From contig NC_013159.1 of NCBI RefSeq assembly GCF_000023865.1, positions 3,870,001 to 3,934,000 of the forward strand: a DNA stretch of 64,000 nt, read 5' to 3'. The position numbers and the translations under genes are program-made. The stretch is from Saccharomonospora viridis DSM 43017 (lineage in GTDB: Bacteria; Actinomycetota; Actinomycetes; Mycobacteriales; Pseudonocardiaceae). The notes under the pieces were generated by a model. That model did no database searches, had not been told where the DNA came from, and was given only the letters and a program-made list of their open reading frames with translations. Shown here piece after piece: positions 8,609 through 18,296 of this stretch (the stretch's first letter is position 1; each line of letters opens with the position of its first letter).

Positions 8609-9541
8609 GTGTTCACGATCGGAGAGCTGTCCCGGAGGACGGGCCTGCCGGTCAAAACCATCCGGTTCTACTCCGACAAGGGACTGCTGCCACCCACCGA
8701 CCGCACCCGCGCGGGCTATCGGCTCTACGACGCACAGGCGCTGGCCAAGTTGGAATTGGTCCGAACCCTACGCGAACTCGGCATCGGACTCGCCGAGATC
8801 AGCGCCTTGCTCGAACACACGACGAGTATCCCCGAACTGGCCGCCGCACACGTGAAGGTGCTCGACGAGCAGATCCGCGTGCTACGGCTGCGGCGGTCGG
8901 TGCTCCGCGCGGTGCTGAAACGGAAATCCGAACCGGACGAGGTGAAACTGATGAACAAGCTGGCTTCCATGTCGGACGAGGAACGCAAACGACTCGTCGA
9001 CGAGTTCTGGGACGAGGTCACCGAAGGTCTCGACGTCGACACGGAGTTCTACGACCGGATGCGGCAGGCCAAGCCGGAGCTGCCCGACGACCCCACCCCG
9101 GAACAGTTGGAGGCGTGGATCGAGTTCGCCGAACTGGTCCAGGACGCCGACTTCCGCCGGTTGATCCGGGCAATGGGGGAACAGCAGGCCGCCCTGCGGG
9201 GACGTCACGGCGGTACGACCGACGCCCTGTCGAAGGCCCAGTCCGAACACTGGCGCGAATGGAGTGAGCGGGCACAGGCGGCGCTCGACTCCGACGTGTC
9301 GCCGGACTCGGCGCAAGGCAGGGCACTCGCCGACGAGATCGTCGCCGCGAGTCTCGAGGAAGGCCAATCCGACACACCAAAGCTGCGCCGGTCACTGGCC
9401 GACCGGATCGCTCAAGGTTCCGACCGCCGCGCGGAGCGGTACTGGCAACTGTTGGCGATCATCAACGGGTGGCCGCCGATCCCCACCCGCGTGCCCGCGG
9501 CGCTGTGGATCGTCGACGCCCTCCGCGCGTCGGCACGCTGA
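8609..9541 (+). CDS. MerR-family transcriptional regulator
   Basis: A 310-residue regulator. The N-terminal winged helix is MFTIGELSRRTGLPVKTIRF...DKGLLPP, followed by the MerR coiled coil and a long C-terminal effector-type domain of ~200 residues with no Cys cluster, so probably not a metal sensor. GTG at 8609 is preferred: GAGGAGG lies 8 bases upstream, the protein then begins exactly at the HTH, and the in-frame ATG at 8582 falls inside the predicted -10. It is the only plus-strand gene in this region, between DUF3180 and folK, suggesting an insertion. Ligand and targets are unknown. Confidence 0.85.
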   Translation: MFTIGELSRRTGLPVKTIRFYSDKGLLPPTDRTRAGYRLYDAQALAKLELVRTLRELGIGLAEISALLEHTTSIPELAAAHVKVLDEQIRVLRLRRSVLRAVLKRKSEPDEVKLMNKLASMSDEERKRLVDEFWDEVTEGLDVDTEFYDRMRQAKPELPDDPTPEQLEAWIEFAELVQDADFRRLIRAMGEQQAALRGRHGGTTDALSKAQSEHWREWSERAQAALDSDVSPDSAQGRALADEIVAASLEEGQSDTPKLRRSLADRIAQGSDRRAERYWQLLAIINGWPPIPTRVPAALWIVDALRASAR

Positions 9542-9545
9542 TCCG

Positions 9546-9588
9546 GGCGGTGGGGCGCCCCGAAAACGTGTTCGGCCGCCCCACCGCC
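9546..9588. terminator. Bidirectional hairpin between MerR gene and folK
   Basis: A perfect 12-base inverted repeat (GGCGGTGGGGCG at 9546-9557 and its complement at 9577-9588) lies directly after the MerR stop codon and before the convergent folK end. There is no clear T-tract, as is common in high-GC actinobacteria. Confidence 0.65.
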
Positions 9589-9622
9589 ACCCAGGCCGCC
9601 GTCGACGTCGTGCCCTACCGGA

Positions 9623-10114
9623 TCACAACACCACGTCAGCACGGAGGCGCACGCCCGCACGGTCGTCCTCGTCGAGCGCGGCGAGCAGATCGGCTGCCCT
9701 ACCCCGACCCGGCACCTCGGCGTCGGGATCGATCTCCAACCACGGGATCAGCACCGTCGAACGCTCATGTGCGCCGGGGTGGGGCAGCAGCAACTCCGGG
9801 TCGTCGGAACGCACCGCGTCCACCGTGACCACGTCGACATCGAGCGTGCGTGGCCCCCAGCGGCGTTCCCGCACCCGCTGGGCCCTGCGCTCCAACTCCT
9901 GCGCCGTCCGCAGCCACGCCCAGTGGTCCCGGGCGGGGTCGTCGACGATGCACACGGCGTTGAGGAAATCCGGTTGGTCGGTCACGCCCCACGGCTTCGT
10001 CTCGTACACCGACGAGACGGCCACCAGCACGTCCCGCAATCCGTCCACGGCCAGCCGCAGATAGCCGACCCGGTCACCCAGATTGGATCCGAGGGACAAC
10101 ACCGCCCTGCTCAT
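9623..10114 (-). CDS. folK: 2-amino-4-hydroxy-6-hydroxymethyldihydropteridine pyrophosphokinase
   Basis: A 163-residue HPPK that transfers pyrophosphate from ATP to the pterin precursor in folate synthesis. The N terminus MSRAVLSLGSNLGDR and the motifs YETKPWGVTDQPDFLNAV and RWGPRTLDVDVV (metal-binding DxD) are diagnostic. ATG at 10114 has GAGGT upstream. It is last in the leftward folE-folP-folB-folK run, with a 40-base gap after folB. Confidence 0.95.
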   Translation of the reverse strand: MSRAVLSLGSNLGDRVGYLRLAVDGLRDVLVAVSSVYETKPWGVTDQPDFLNAVCIVDDPARDHWAWLRTAQELERRAQRVRERRWGPRTLDVDVVTVDAVRSDDPELLLPHPGAHERSTVLIPWLEIDPDAEVPGRGRAADLLAALDEDDRAGVRLRADVVL

Positions 10115-10154
10115 CCCCACACCTCGCCCACCACGTGCTCATCTCGTCGGCCGG

Positions 10155-10547
10155 TCAGCGTCGCCCGTCGGCGGCGCCACGCTGTCTGCGCACGGTCACG
10201 GCCACGTCGGCGAACGTCAGCGGAATCGGCGCGGACGGCTTGTGCACCGTCACCTCGACCGCGGACAACCGCTCGTCCCGCATGATCTCGTCGGCGATCC
10301 GACCCGCGACGCTCTCGATCAAGTCGAACGGGGGTCCCGCCACGATGTCGGCGGCCACCTGCGCGAGTTCGCCGTAGTTCACGGTGTCGTCGAGGTCGTC
10401 GGAACTCGCCGCGGCCGACAGGTCGAGCCACACCGTCAGATCGACCACGAACTCCTGGCCGTCCCGTTTCTCGTGCTCGTAGACGCCGTGTCTGCCGAAA
10501 ACCCGCAGACCCGTCAGCGTGATGCGATCATCCTGGGGCCCGACCAC
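10155..10547 (-). CDS. folB: Dihydroneopterin aldolase
   Basis: A 130-residue enzyme cleaving dihydroneopterin to hydroxymethyldihydropterin and glycolaldehyde. [20 protein letters not shown] and the active-site region [11 protein letters not shown] are conserved, as is [13 protein letters not shown]. The GTG start at 10547 overlaps the end of folP by 20 bases, implying coupled translation. Length fits the family. Confidence 0.93.
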   Translation of the reverse strand: MVGPQDDRITLTGLRVFGRHGVYEHEKRDGQEFVVDLTVWLDLSAAASSDDLDDTVNYGELAQVAADIVAGPPFDLIESVAGRIADEIMRDERLSAVEVTVHKPSAPIPLTFADVAVTVRRQRGAADGRR

Positions 10548-11376
10548 TCCGCCACGCCTCCCCGACCAGTACCGCGTCCAACGACGCACCCACGTCATGC
10601 ACCCGCACACCCCACGCACCCCGGTACGCGGCCAAGGCCGAGACGGCGGCCGTCGCCACCTCCCGCCCCGCCGGGGCCCTCGGTGTGCCGTCCTCGTCCG
10701 CCAACAAGCGCCCGAGGAACCGTTTCCGCGAAGCCCCCACCAGCACCGGGAAACCGAGCGACGTCACCGCGTCGAGACCGTGCAACAACGCCCAGTCGTG
10801 CTCGGCCCGTTTGGCGAAACCCAGGCCCGGGTCGAGCACGATGGCCTCCTCCCGCACCCCCGCCGCGAGGGCCGCGTCCACCCGGGCACTCAGCTCACTT
10901 CGGACCTCGGACACCACGTCGTCGTAGGTGGCCAGAGCGTTCATGTTCTTGCTGTGGCCGCGCCAGTGCATGAGTACCCACGGCACTCCCGTATCGGCGG
11001 CCACCCTGGCCATGTCCGGGTCGGCAAGACCGCCCGACACGTCGTTGATGATGTGCGCACCCGCCTCGATCGCGGCGGCCGCGACGGCGGCACGCGTGGT
11101 GTCCACCGACAACACCAGTCCTTCGGCGGCCAACGTCCGTACCACCGGCACCACGCGGGACTTCTCCGTCTCGGCGTCCACCCGCTCGGACCCGGGCCGG
11201 GTCGACTCGCCACCGACATCGATGATGTCCGCGCCCCGGCGCCACATCGCGTGCGCGTGCGCGAGGGCATCCTCGCGGCTCAAGTACCGCCCGCCGTCGG
11301 AGAACGAGTCGGGCGTGACGTTGAGGATGCCCATCACCACGCATCGGCCCGGATCGGGCAGCACCGCGTGACTCAT
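10528..11376 (-). CDS. folP: Dihydropteroate synthase
   Basis: A 282-residue TIM-barrel enzyme joining p-aminobenzoate to the pterin; the target of sulfonamides. Motifs: [16 protein letters not shown] (loop 1), [11 protein letters not shown] (loop 2), INDVSGG, and the PABA/phosphate site [11 protein letters not shown]. The ATG at 11376 overlaps the folE stop as ATGA, which fixes the start despite a longer frame upstream. Confidence 0.96.
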   Translation of the reverse strand: MSHAVLPDPGRCVVMGILNVTPDSFSDGGRYLSREDALAHAHAMWRRGADIIDVGGESTRPGSERVDAETEKSRVVPVVRTLAAEGLVLSVDTTRAAVAAAAIEAGAHIINDVSGGLADPDMARVAADTGVPWVLMHWRGHSKNMNALATYDDVVSEVRSELSARVDAALAAGVREEAIVLDPGLGFAKRAEHDWALLHGLDAVTSLGFPVLVGASRKRFLGRLLADEDGTPRAPAGREVATAAVSALAAYRGAWGVRVHDVGASLDAVLVGEAWRSGRAPG

Positions 11377-12020
11377 CGCCGACCTTTGATGAGTTCCAGC
11401 GCCTCGGCCCGCGACGATGCCGACGACTGCAACAGGCCCCGCACCGCCGACGTGGTCGTGCGGGAGCCGGGCTTGCGGACACCGCGCATCGACATGCACA
11501 GATGCTCCGCCTCCACGACCACGATCACGCCCCGCGGGCGGAGCTTGCGGTTCAACGCGTCGGCCACCTGGGAGGTGAGCCGCTCCTGGACCTGCGGCCG
11601 CTTCGCGTACATGTCGACCAGGCGCGCGAGCTTCGACAAACCCGTCACCTTGCCCTGCCCGTTCGGGATGTACCCCACGTGGGCCACGCCGTGGAAAGGC
11701 AACAGGTGGTGCTCGCAGAGACTGAAGATCGGGATGTCCGTCACGAGGACGAGCTCCTCGTGACTCTCATCGAACGTCCGGTCCAGCACGTGGTCCGGGT
11801 CGCAGTACAGCCCGGCGAACAGCTCCCGGTAGGCACGTGCGACCCGGGCCGGTGTTTCCCTCAGGCCGTCGCGGTCGGGATCCTCCCCGCAGGCGAGGAG
11901 GAATTCCCGGACAGCGCGTTCAGCCCTTTCCTGGTCGAAGACGGCGTGACCGGCCTCGGGGCGTTCCGCGTCGACCTCGAACGGATCGACCTCGAGCGGA
12001 GAGGAGCCGTTGGTTGTCAC
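11373..12020 (-). CDS. folE: GTP cyclohydrolase I
   Basis: A 215-residue enzyme producing dihydroneopterin triphosphate from GTP, the entry to folate synthesis. Zinc ligands are visible in [18 protein letters not shown] and [23 protein letters not shown] is the substrate-binding segment. GTG at 12020 ([11 protein letters not shown]) is chosen because GGGGAGGG lies 7 bases upstream; GTG at 12041 lacks such a site. It follows ftsH by 26 bases, an arrangement conserved in actinobacteria. Confidence 0.95.
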   Translation of the reverse strand: MTTNGSSPLEVDPFEVDAERPEAGHAVFDQERAERAVREFLLACGEDPDRDGLRETPARVARAYRELFAGLYCDPDHVLDRTFDESHEELVLVTDIPIFSLCEHHLLPFHGVAHVGYIPNGQGKVTGLSKLARLVDMYAKRPQVQERLTSQVADALNRKLRPRGVIVVVEAEHLCMSMRGVRKPGSRTTTSAVRGLLQSSASSRAEALELIKGRR

Positions 12021-12046
12021 GTCACTGCCCTCCCCGATCACGAAGG

Positions 12047-14443
12047 CTATTTGCCGTCCTGATCGTTGTTGTCATTGCGCTCGGTTTGGGATTGTCCTTC
12101 CGCGGACGGTGACGGTTGCCCCGGTTGTAAGGGCGGCTGGTCACGCCACGGGTAGCCATGATCGCCTCGCGGCTGCGTCGCCGGAGTCCATCCCGGGGGA
12201 GCCCCGTAGTGAGGCGGTCCCGGGTTGCTGGCACCGGTGCTCGGACGATCCCCGTACGAGGTCCACGGGGTGGCACCGCTGCCTTTGTGGGCTCCGTTGG
12301 AACCGGTGTCACCGGAAGGTGGAGCGTACGGATTGTACGTCGGCGACATCGTGGGAGGTTCGGGCTGCTGGTGCGGTGGACCGCCGGGCAGATCGCCGCC
12401 GCCGGGCGCGGTCCGCACCGGGGTCGGTTGCGGTTCCTCCGGCGCCTCCGCCTTGTCGGAGTCGGACTTGTTCTCGTCGTCCGTCTCCGGAGGCCACGGC
12501 TCGCCCCGCTCCAACGCCAGCTCACGCGGCGTCTTGATCGGCGGCTTGTCCGACGGCAGGCGCTCCCCGAACTCGTTGAACACCGTGATCCGCGGCCGCT
12601 TCTTCACCGAGGCGAAGATGCGTTCCAGGTCCTTGCGCTGGAGCGTCTCCTTCTCCAGCACCTCCATCACGAGATCGTCGAGCACGTCGCGGTAGGTGCT
12701 GAGCACCTCCCACGCCTCGGTGTGCGCCGTCTCGATGAGCTTGCGCACCTCCTCGTCGATCTCGTGCGCGACCTCGAGCGAGTAGTCCGGTTGCCGGCCC
12801 GCCGAGCGCCCCAGGAAGGGGTCACCCTGGTCCTGGCCGTACTTGACCGCACCGAGACGCGACGACATACCGTACTCGGTCACCATCGCCCTGGCGATCT
12901 TGGTCGCCTGCTCGATGTCTGAGGACGCACCGGTGGTGGGCTCGTGGAACACCAGCTCCTCGGCCGCACGACCACCCATCGCGAAGACGAGTCGACCGAT
13001 CATCTCCGACCGGGTCATCAGCTGCTTGTCGTCCTCGGGGACGATCAGCGCGTGCCCACCGGTACGGCCCCGGGGGAGGATCGTCAGCTTGTAGACAGGC
13101 TCGATGTCCGGCATCGCCCACGCCGCGAGCGCGTGTCCACCCTCGTGGTAAGCGGTGATCTTCTTCTCGTGCTCGGAGATGATGCGGCTCTTGCGGGCAG
13201 GCCCGCCGATCACTCTGTCGACCGACTCCTCCAGCGCCGCCTCGGTGATGACGGTGCCGTTCTGCCGCGCCGTGAGCAGGGCCGCCTCGTTGATGACGTT
13301 GGCGAGGTCGGCGCCCGACATGCCCACCGTGCGCTTGGCCAGCGCCTCCAGGTCGACGTTGTCGGCCAACGGCTTGCCCTTGGAGTGCACCTCCAGGATC
13401 CGCCTCCGACCCACGAGGTCGGGGGCCGACACCGGGATCTGCCGGTCGAACCGGCCGGGACGCAGCAGAGCCGGGTCGAGGATGTCGGGACGGTTCGTGG
13501 CCGCGATCAGGATGATGCCGCCGCGCGAGTCGAAGCCGTCCATCTCGACGAGCAGCTGGTTCAGCGTCTGCTCACGTTCGTCGTGGCCCCCACCGAGGCC
13601 CGCGCCACGCTGCCGACCCACGGCGTCGATCTCGTCGACGAAGATGATGCACGGCGCGTTCTGCTTGGCCTGTTCGAACAGGTCACGTACTCGGGACGCA
13701 CCGACACCGACGAACATCTCGACGAAGTCGGAACCGGAGATCGTGTAGAACGGCACCCCCGCCTCACCGGCGACCGCACGCGCGAGCAGCGTCTTACCGG
13801 TACCGGGCGGGCCGTACAGCAACACGCCCTTCGGGATCTTCGCGCCCAAAGCCTGGTAGCGCGCCGGGTTCTGCAGGAAGTCCTTGATCTCCTGCAGTTC
13901 CTCGACGGCCTCGTCGGCACCCGCGACGTCCTTGAAGGTCGTCGTCGGCATGTCCTTGCTCAACTGCTTGGCCTTGGCCTTGCCGAAGTTGAGCACCCTG
14001 TTACCGCCGCCCTGCGCGCTGTTCATCATCCACATGAGCAGCAGCACGAGGATGCCCAGCGGGATCATGTAGATCAGCAGCTGGGTGAAGAAGTTGTCCT
14101 GGCTGACAGTGGTGTCGAACCTGACGTTCTGCTCACCCGTGCCCGCGTTGATCAGCGTGTTGTAGAGCTGGTCGGACGCTCCCGCCGGGAACTTCGTGAT
14201 GACCTGTTCTACTTGCTCGCCCTCGACCTCGATGGGTTCGGACAGCTGCAGCTTGAGCTGCTGTTCCCGGTCCTCCAGAGTGGCTTCGTCGACGTTGCCG
14301 GAGCGGATCTGCTCGATGGCCTGCGACGTCGGCACCTCGGTATAGCCTCGGGTACCGTCTGTGAGGGTGCTGATACCGAAGTACAGCACCAAAGCCACGA
14401 GTATCCACAGCAGTGGGTTCTTCAACAGGCGCTTGCGGTCCAT
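12047..14443 (-). CDS. ftsH: ATP-dependent zinc metalloprotease FtsH
   Basis: A 798-residue membrane-anchored AAA+ protease that degrades membrane and short-lived regulatory proteins. Two transmembrane helices ([16 protein letters not shown] near residue 15; [18 protein letters not shown] near residue 120) flank a periplasm-side domain. The Walker A is GPPGTGKT, Walker B IIFVDEID, and the [22 protein letters not shown]. The zinc site is HEGGH. The last ~170 residues are a Pro/Gly/Ser-rich tail typical of actinobacteria. ATG at 14443 (MDRKRLLKN) is the conserved start; a TTG 15 codons upstream also opens the frame. Confidence 0.96.
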   Translation of the reverse strand: MDRKRLLKNPLLWILVALVLYFGISTLTDGTRGYTEVPTSQAIEQIRSGNVDEATLEDREQQLKLQLSEPIEVEGEQVEQVITKFPAGASDQLYNTLINAGTGEQNVRFDTTVSQDNFFTQLLIYMIPLGILVLLLMWMMNSAQGGGNRVLNFGKAKAKQLSKDMPTTTFKDVAGADEAVEELQEIKDFLQNPARYQALGAKIPKGVLLYGPPGTGKTLLARAVAGEAGVPFYTISGSDFVEMFVGVGASRVRDLFEQAKQNAPCIIFVDEIDAVGRQRGAGLGGGHDEREQTLNQLLVEMDGFDSRGGIILIAATNRPDILDPALLRPGRFDRQIPVSAPDLVGRRRILEVHSKGKPLADNVDLEALAKRTVGMSGADLANVINEAALLTARQNGTVITEAALEESVDRVIGGPARKSRIISEHEKKITAYHEGGHALAAWAMPDIEPVYKLTILPRGRTGGHALIVPEDDKQLMTRSEMIGRLVFAMGGRAAEELVFHEPTTGASSDIEQATKIARAMVTEYGMSSRLGAVKYGQDQGDPFLGRSAGRQPDYSLEVAHEIDEEVRKLIETAHTEAWEVLSTYRDVLDDLVMEVLEKETLQRKDLERIFASVKKRPRITVFNEFGERLPSDKPPIKTPRELALERGEPWPPETDDENKSDSDKAEAPEEPQPTPVRTAPGGGDLPGGPPHQQPEPPTMSPTYNPYAPPSGDTGSNGAHKGSGATPWTSYGDRPSTGASNPGPPHYGAPPGWTPATQPRGDHGYPWRDQPPLQPGQPSPSAEGQSQTERNDNNDQDGK

Positions 14444-14649
14444 TCGATCCGGCCGTGGTGGCCTCGACCCTCCCTGGCTAGGCGGCAAGTTGTGATATCC
14501 GCCGTCGCGGTGTTGACAAAAGCATGGGCGCTACGGGGTTTACCGTCCCACCAGCGTACCGTCCGGCTTCTTCGAAGCGCCGGGCGATCCTGCTGTTGTC
14601 AACGGCCGGAATCACCACGATGTTCCCTGACCAGCCGTTACGCGGATGG

Positions 14650-15453
14650 TCAGGATGTGACCTCGGCGACCAGCTCACCGAGGCGGGAGCGCAACGTCTT
14701 GGTGTCCGCGGGCGCGACAGCCACCCATTCCCGCCCGTCAGGGCCTGTGCGGGACACGCTGAGATAACGTCCCGAAGCCGTGTCGAACCACGCCAGCACC
14801 GACGAACGCCGCTTACCCCCCAGGTCGTCGCGGCTGTTGGCGGCGAGCTGCCCACCCCGAAGCCGCGGTTGCGCGATCAGCTGGGCATAGGTCTCGACCG
14901 GGTCGTGCGAACGATCGGCGAGCCCACCGCGCCTGCGCGGGGCGGTGTCCTTGGCGTCCTTGGCGTCCTTGGCCTGTGCCCCCGTCATCACCCCCGTACG
15001 TGCCGGTTGGATACGCATGGCCTGGTCCAGCGGCAAGGTGACGGACGCCTCCGTGCCACGTCCGTTCGCGGGCAACAGGTCCACGATCGCGGAGACGAGA
15101 CCATCCGGGTAGATCGACCGCAGCCAGATGCCGTCGGCGTTCTGCACCGCGAGCACGGCCCGACTGCCATCGGAGGCCGCCAACGCGGCGACCGGATGCT
15201 GCTGGAACTCAGGGATGTGCAACGCGTCGACACTGACCGAGGGGCGTGCCAGCACCTCCAGCCACTCCCCCACCGGAGAGGAGACGATGCCGCGCGCGGA
15301 GAACTCGGCGTGCACTCGTTGCCGCAGAACGGCGCGTTCGGCCTCGTCGTCACCGTGCGACGGCACACTCAACGGATACGGCAATTCACCGACCCCGGCC
15401 TCCTCCCACAGGAAGTCGAAGGCGACGGGTGTGAAGAACTCCTGCGCGGACAC
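14650..15453 (-). CDS. EspG-like ESX secretion-associated chaperone (copy 1)
   Basis: A 267-residue protein resembling EspG, the cytosolic chaperone that binds PPE partners of PE/PPE pairs for type VII secretion. Typical segments are FDFLWEEAGVGELPYP at the N terminus, DGIWLRSIYPDGLVSAIVDLLP in the middle, and SVLAWFDTASGRYL near the C terminus. It is a diverged paralogue of the next gene upstream. GTG at 15453 is chosen over GTG at 15477 because GGGGGA precedes it and the N terminus then aligns with the paralogue. It is last of a leftward four-gene module placed between hpt and ftsH. Confidence 0.82.
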   Translation of the reverse strand: MSAQEFFTPVAFDFLWEEAGVGELPYPLSVPSHGDDEAERAVLRQRVHAEFSARGIVSSPVGEWLEVLARPSVSVDALHIPEFQQHPVAALAASDGSRAVLAVQNADGIWLRSIYPDGLVSAIVDLLPANGRGTEASVTLPLDQAMRIQPARTGVMTGAQAKDAKDAKDTAPRRRGGLADRSHDPVETYAQLIAQPRLRGGQLAANSRDDLGGKRRSSVLAWFDTASGRYLSVSRTGPDGREWVAVAPADTKTLRSRLGELVAEVTS

Positions 15454-15520
15454 GATTTCCCCCGAGTTGAACAACACGATGAACCCTGATCCCTGATTCC
15501 GATGACCGAGAGACTAGCGT

Positions 15521-16312
15521 TCACAGACGGACGGTAGTGGCCTCGACCGCGGAAGCCAACATCTCAGCCAACCGATGACGCAGAGTGGGAGCGTCGGCGG
15601 GCGCGATGACGATCCAGTCCCTGCCGTCCGGTCCTTTGCTCGCCTGGGTGAGGTACCGACCGGTCTCGGTGTCGAACCAGCTCAGCACGGGTGGCCGACT
15701 CTTACTTCCGGCCTGCCCACGGGCATTGGCACCGATCTGACCACCGCGTTTGCGCTCTTGCACGTGTAATCGGGCCAGTGCCTTTCGGTCCTCGTCCGCC
15801 CGCGCCGTACTGCCGTCGGATGTGGTGGGCCGACGCTGCATGAAGTCGGCCCCCGGCCCGGTGAGCAGCTCCTCCAACGGGACGTTGATCGACTTCTCCT
15901 TGCCCCTCGGGGCGGCGGGCAGCTGACCGACGATCGCGGACGCGAGCCCGTCGGTGGGAATCCGCTCCAACCACACCGTGCCCGCTTCCTGGACGATCAG
16001 GGCGCCTTGGCCCCCCATCGCGGCCGCCACCGCCATCCTCGGCTCCGCGTCCGGCGCACTGAGCAATACGGAGTCGAGGCTGCACTCGGCGAAGGCCAGC
16101 ACCCCGAGCATGTCCTCGAAGTGCGGCTGCGGCCTGCCGTGCTCGTCGACGAGGCCGCGCCGCGCCAAGTCGGTGAGCACACGGGTCCGCAGCACCGCGC
16201 GCTCCTCCAACGTGTCCCCATGGGAACGCACCGTGATCGGATAAGGCAGTTCACCGAGGCCACTCGATTCCCACAGGAAATCGAGTTCGACCTCGGTGAG
16301 CTGTTCCCGCAC
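15521..16312 (-). CDS. EspG-like ESX secretion-associated chaperone (copy 2)
   Basis: A 263-residue EspG-like protein beginning MREQLTEVELDFLWESSGLG. It shares with copy 1 the segments LGELPYPITVRSHGD, ERIPTDGLASAIVGQLP and PVLSWFDTETGRYLT, so the two arose by duplication. GTG start 3 bases after the stop of the PPE-like gene implies coupled translation and a direct chaperone-client relation. No ESX core components (EccB, EccC, EccD, MycP) are in the window. Confidence 0.85.
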   Translation of the reverse strand: MREQLTEVELDFLWESSGLGELPYPITVRSHGDTLEERAVLRTRVLTDLARRGLVDEHGRPQPHFEDMLGVLAFAECSLDSVLLSAPDAEPRMAVAAAMGGQGALIVQEAGTVWLERIPTDGLASAIVGQLPAAPRGKEKSINVPLEELLTGPGADFMQRRPTTSDGSTARADEDRKALARLHVQERKRGGQIGANARGQAGSKSRPPVLSWFDTETGRYLTQASKGPDGRDWIVIAPADAPTLRHRLAEMLASAVEATTVRL

Positions 16313-16315
16313 CTG

Positions 16316-17755
16316 TTATCGCCCTTCGTCGTCGGGGCCCCACGCGCCCAGCACCGGCGGTGCCGCGGCCTCCGTGGCTCCGAACGTGTCGTCGGGGTCG
16401 GGCTCGATGAGGAAGGACGCGTGCGTGTGCTCCTTCTCCTCCTCCTGCGAACGAGCCGCCGCACCGCCCATGGCGCCCATACCCATCGGGCCGACCGCCG
16501 GTGTGGCCGCCGGTCCCGCACCGACCACACCACCGGCGGCGGGCACGGCACCCTGGCTCTGCACCGGTGCCGCGTTAGCCGGCGTGGGCGCAGCGCTACC
16601 CGTCTGGTTCGCCGAGGCGACCGTCTCCGAAGCGCCGGACGACACGGCCTCGGCGGGCTCGAGGGGCTGGGAGTCCTTCTTCACCCCGCCGCGCTTACCC
16701 GACACGGCTTTGAAACCGGCGTAACCCAGTGCACCACCCGCGGCCGCCGCGCCGAGCGACTGTCCGACACCCCATCCTCCGCCGCTGCCACCGGAGGTGG
16801 GGACAGCGCCGGCACCCGCCCCGGGGCCCATGCCGGGGGCCCGGGAACCGTCGGCGCCGCCACCCGCGAGGGTGTTGACCCCACCGGCCGGCACACCGGA
16901 CGGGGTGCCGGGACCACCGGTCGAGAGCGCGCTCGTGTCGACACCGGAGACGGAGACGGTGCCGACGGCGCCGAGCGTCCTCACTTCCCCGGCGACACCG
17001 TCCGCCAACGGCTTCAGCCCCAGCGACTCCGGGCCGAAGCTCGGGGTGGTGCTGTCGATCTGCGACAGCTCTTCGGTGTACGCCTCCAGGAAGGCCAACT
17101 GCTGCGCCTTCACAGCCTGGGCCTCGTCGTACTGCTTCTTCAGGTCGGTGACCATCGCGGCGGGACCACCCGCGAGCATGGCCGCCGTCTCGGCACCCGG
17201 GTCGAAGTCCTTCGGCTGCGGCATCGTCTTCAACTTCGACGCCGCCGCGGCCTGCTGGGCCAGCCTGTCCTGCATGGCCTTGGCCGCCTCGGAAGCCTGC
17301 GCCCCGGAGTTCGCGATACCGACCAGGGCACCCTGGGCGGCGCCGGAACCCTGGCCGATCCAGGCCGACCCCAGCTCCATGATCGCGTTGTAGAGGTCGT
17401 CGGCGATCCGGCTGAGCTCACCGCTGTGCCTGCCCCAGATCTGTCCGAGCTCCTCGGCCGTGCCCGGCTCGTTGTTGACGGTGGCGTAGGCATACAGCTG
17501 CTTGCTGTCCTTCGCCGCCCAGTTCGGCCGCGACCCGATCGCACGGTCGTCGCCGTAGAGGAAGGAGTCGGAGCGGCTACGTGCCCGTTGCACGAGATCG
17601 GCGACTTCCTCACCCTCGCGCCGCATCACGTCCTCGACGTTGGCGCGGGGCCGGTTCCAGCCGTACCCACCGTTCCAGCCGTGTCCGTCGTTCGTTCGGT
17701 GCCCGCCTTCAGGCCCGGTGGTGGGCTCGGGCTCCCCGTTTCTCTCCGAGTACAT
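16316..17755 (-). CDS. PPE-like / WXG-type putative ESX substrate
   Basis: A 479-residue protein. The first ~215 residues are predicted helical and include ELGSAWIGQGSGAAQGALVG, a W-x-G turn like that between helices of WXG100 and PPE proteins. About residues 240-420 are Gly/Ala/Pro/Ser-rich, with a short hydrophobic stretch (SLGAAAAGGALGYAGFKAVSG). The C-terminal ~50 residues are acidic (EEEKEHTHASFLIEPDPDD). Neighbouring EspG-like genes and a small helical partner support a PPE-like role. GGGAGAC precedes the ATG. Function beyond secretion is unknown. Confidence 0.72.
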   Translation of the reverse strand: MYSERNGEPEPTTGPEGGHRTNDGHGWNGGYGWNRPRANVEDVMRREGEEVADLVQRARSRSDSFLYGDDRAIGSRPNWAAKDSKQLYAYATVNNEPGTAEELGQIWGRHSGELSRIADDLYNAIMELGSAWIGQGSGAAQGALVGIANSGAQASEAAKAMQDRLAQQAAAASKLKTMPQPKDFDPGAETAAMLAGGPAAMVTDLKKQYDEAQAVKAQQLAFLEAYTEELSQIDSTTPSFGPESLGLKPLADGVAGEVRTLGAVGTVSVSGVDTSALSTGGPGTPSGVPAGGVNTLAGGGADGSRAPGMGPGAGAGAVPTSGGSGGGWGVGQSLGAAAAGGALGYAGFKAVSGKRGGVKKDSQPLEPAEAVSSGASETVASANQTGSAAPTPANAAPVQSQGAVPAAGGVVGAGPAATPAVGPMGMGAMGGAAARSQEEEKEHTHASFLIEPDPDDTFGATEAAAPPVLGAWGPDDEGR

Positions 17756-17776
17756 GTCTCCCGTTTCCCCCTACCT

Positions 17777-18145
17777 TCAGAGCTGCCCGGTGAACGACTG
17801 GGCGCTGGAACTGTCGAAGTCCTCGTAACGGCTCATCGCTTCGAGAATCGCGTGTTCGGCCTGGTCGTACTGGGTGTACAGATTCCGCAGCGCCTGGGCG
17901 TACGAGTCCCCCATCCCGGCGGCGCGGTTGGCGAACTTGCTCGCGATGGCCTCTCCCACGGGGTTGGCCCCCAGTTTCGGCGACACCGCGAGAAAACCGG
18001 TATCCTCCAGCAGGGTCGCGATCGCGTCCTTGCCGGTACGAATCTTGGTCAGGACGGCCTGCGCGGCGTCCGGGTCGATCCCGACCTGACCTTTCGCGGC
18101 GGCTTCGCGGAACGCGGCGGCATCCGCATAGCTGCTGTTCGGCAT
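17777..18145 (-). CDS. PE-like small helical partner protein
   Basis: A 122-residue all-helical protein (AAAFREAAAKGQVGIDPDAA at the N terminus; AQALRNLYTQYDQAEHAILEAM near the C terminus) without signal peptide. It lies 21 bases upstream of the PPE-like gene as the first gene of the module, the place a PE partner normally takes. Sequence identity to PE is not evident by eye, so the role is inferred from size, helicity and order. A Tyr-rich acidic C-terminal segment (SRYEDFDSSSAQS) could carry the secretion signal, which is speculative. Confidence 0.6.
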   Translation of the reverse strand: MPNSSYADAAAFREAAAKGQVGIDPDAAQAVLTKIRTGKDAIATLLEDTGFLAVSPKLGANPVGEAIASKFANRAAGMGDSYAQALRNLYTQYDQAEHAILEAMSRYEDFDSSSAQSFTGQL

Positions 18146-18296
18146 GTGTTCGCTCTCCTGTCCCCAGCACAGCCCGACATCGGATAAGCGCCTGTGATCT
18201 TCGCTAAGGCTAACGCAACCGAGCTACCTCTACGACGGCTTCTCGCCGGTTCGGGTTCCGTATTCGCGAAAAGTATCCGTTCGCGATGCCGGACCG

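Noticed and set aside
12944-14767. 607-codon plus-strand frame opposite ftsH
   Set aside because: Mirror of ftsH codons; no recognisable domain, low-complexity composition.
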